NCBI GenBank assembly: GCA_014773175.1
Contig: VXCM01000469.1
Span: 1 to 64,000, forward strand
Direction of reading: 5' to 3'
DNA from: Lucifuga dentata
Taxonomy: Eukaryota; Chordata; Actinopteri; Ophidiiformes; Bythitidae
Length of the DNA: 64,000 nucleotides
This document shows, in pieces, positions 62,755 through 64,000 of the stretch (within the stretch, counting starts at the first letter, position 1; each line of letters begins with the position of its first letter). The notes under the pieces were generated by a model, which saw only the letters and a program-made list of their open reading frames with translations, did no database searches and had not been told where the DNA came from. The translations under genes were made by a program, and so were the position numbers.

Positions 62755-63005
62755 GGTCAAATTAGCTGACAGGGTAATTTTGTCAGGACGACATGCAGAG
62801 TTGCTGATTATCCCTGAGCTAGCATCATTTTTGTTTATCAAAAAATGTTAATTGCCTGTTTTTACGAGTGGGAAAAGATTAAAAGTTAATAGGAGAGACT
62901 AAATAAACACAATGCAATTGCATGAGGCTGTAGAAGATGGTAATTAATTTGTGACCACCCCTGAGCTAATTAGCTAATATAAAGCAGGAAAAAAGAAGTT
63001 AATGA
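62755..63005. promoter_or_regulatory. Enhancer-like block with ATTA palindrome
   Basis: AGCTAATTAGCT (62964-62975) is a perfect palindrome around the homeodomain core TAATTA; GGTAATTAATTTGTGACC and AATGTTAATTGCCTG lie nearby. Confidence 0.38.
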
Positions 63006-63477
63006 GGCTTAATGTAACTGATACACTGAAAAGTTTAGACTAATGGATTTATGAATGCGTGAGGAAATCAACTTTATGTTCATTCTAACTTTCACATCGT
63101 GCAGTACCTCTCGCAGATGGAAAACTTTGTTGTTCTCACACTCAGTCACCTTCAGTGCGCACTGTAAGAGTTGATCGCTATATAAAATTTCATAGCTGTG
63201 ACTCAGTGTGTGAAAACAGAATCAGACCTACAGCCTCCATGCAGAGAGAGAGATGGCGGGCCACAGGAGGGCTCATAGTAACCCAGCAGATAGTGTGAAT
63301 CCTCAGGGTGGAGCTGGTCTGAGGATACAAGGGCTTTTATGTTAGCTGGTCTGAGGAGGTCAGTTTGCCTGGAGAAAGGAGGTACAGAAAATAATCACCA
63401 GCTGGCAGCTTCCTGTGGGGCTTATGGTGAGGATGGGCCAGGGGCTGATACAACAGTGTCAGCTGACATGTACCAAA

Positions 63478-63660
63478 GTAGACAGTAACTAAATACTGTC
63501 TACCTAAGCCTCGAAATTGTACTTAGGTACAGTTTTGAGGTACTTTTACTTGAGTACTTCTATTTTGTACTATTTCTCTACATTTCAATAGGAAATATTG
63601 TGCTTTTTTTAGTGCACAACATTTATTTGACAACTGTATTTGGTAGTTATTTTACAGAGA
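63478..63660 (+). mobile_element. Abundant teleost GTACTT-type dispersed repeat
   Basis: The stretch contains AGTAACTAAATACTG, TTGTACTTAGGTACAG, TTTTGAGGTACTTTTACTTG, AGTACTTCTATTTT, CTACATTTCAATAGG and GAAATATTGTGCTTTTT. These occur in this order in a repeat I know from many teleost genomes (TACTCAAGTAC / TTGAGGTACTTGTACTTTAC / CTACATTTCAGAGGGAAATA). It is probably a non-autonomous DNA element; its class is not certain from sequence alone. It lies directly upstream of the LINE remnant. Confidence 0.75.
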
Positions 63661-63734
63661 AATACAATAAACTATCATGAAAATATGAAAATTCTAAAAA
63701 TGGGATGTACACCTTGTAACTCCATGATATGCTG

Positions 63735-64000
63735 TAATGCTGTATGTTACGCTCCAAGTCGTTGGAACAGCCTTCCTGAGGATCTGAAAACATTAATATT
63801 TTTAAACACAGAAAGGATTATTTTAAACACAGACTTAAAACCCATCTGTCCAGCTTGGCTTTCATGTAGTGTTTCATGATTTTATATTTCATATTTTAAT
63901 TGTATTGAATTTGTTTGATCTTATTAAACTTATGTATATTTTAATTAATCAAATGTTATCAGTATTTTGTGTGTATTTGTCAATCACCTGAAGCACTTTG
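63735..64000 (+). pseudogene. 3' end of an L2/Rex1-like LINE, frameshifted
   Basis: The frame at 63735 encodes YAPSRWNSLPEDLK, the APxxWNSLP signature found near the C terminus of L2/Rex1-type reverse transcriptase proteins. About 15 codons later the expected ending appears in another frame as FKHRLKTHLSSLAFM followed by TAG at 63867-63869, so the copy is frameshifted. TTTTAAACACAGA occurs twice, 21 bases apart (63800 and 63821), a small tandem duplication inside the coding end. The AT-rich 3' UTR runs to GAAGCACTTTG at the window edge, also typical of these LINEs. The endonuclease and most of the reverse transcriptase are absent. Confidence 0.8.

Overview
The window looks like nuclear DNA of a ray-finned (teleost) fish. 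It is AT-rich with few CG dinucleotides. It carries many (GT/CA)n and (CT/GA)n microsatellites, a V-SINE of the zebrafish DANA type, a dispersed repeat I know from many teleosts, the 3' end of an L2/Rex1-like LINE, and short non-autonomous DNA transposons. There are no bacterial-style operons, rRNA or tRNA genes, or CRISPR arrays. Nearly all open reading frames of 60-210 codons are chance or repeat-driven and are not annotated as genes.

The window is best read as a gene desert or the interior of very large introns. Between repeats lie many blocks of 150-650 bases with low repeat content, higher complexity and TAAT/ATTA-type homeodomain cores. They resemble the conserved non-coding enhancers of vertebrate developmental genes. 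This is inference from composition; only alignment to other fishes can settle it. The target gene cannot be named from the window.

The only gene-like signal is a chain of four possible exons on the + strand (13541-13658, 13754-13805, 14298-14361, 17483-17554). Each has an acceptor and a donor, and the intron phases agree. The predicted peptide has two CxxxC pairs and I do not recognise it. A possible terminal exon at 51103-51296 has a compatible phase but is much weaker.

Mobile elements: two same-orientation copies of a TTAA-flanked MITE (7331-7897 and 35062-35652), two opposite-orientation relatives of a CAGTGTTTCCCA-ended hAT-like element (22667-22968 and 39134-39478), a truncated V-SINE (55598-55823), an RTE/L2-type 3' tail fragment (58376-58410), and at the right edge a teleost GTACTT-type repeat (63478-63660) followed by a frameshifted LINE end (63735-64000).

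Eleven single N characters mark unresolved joins. Ten sit in or beside homopolymers. The eleventh (21529) separates two identical 63-base copies, which points to a failed overlap merge. The window also holds perfect inverted repeats, notably a 28-base-arm hairpin at 56023-56083, a 665-base polypyrimidine tract and several G-quadruplex motifs.
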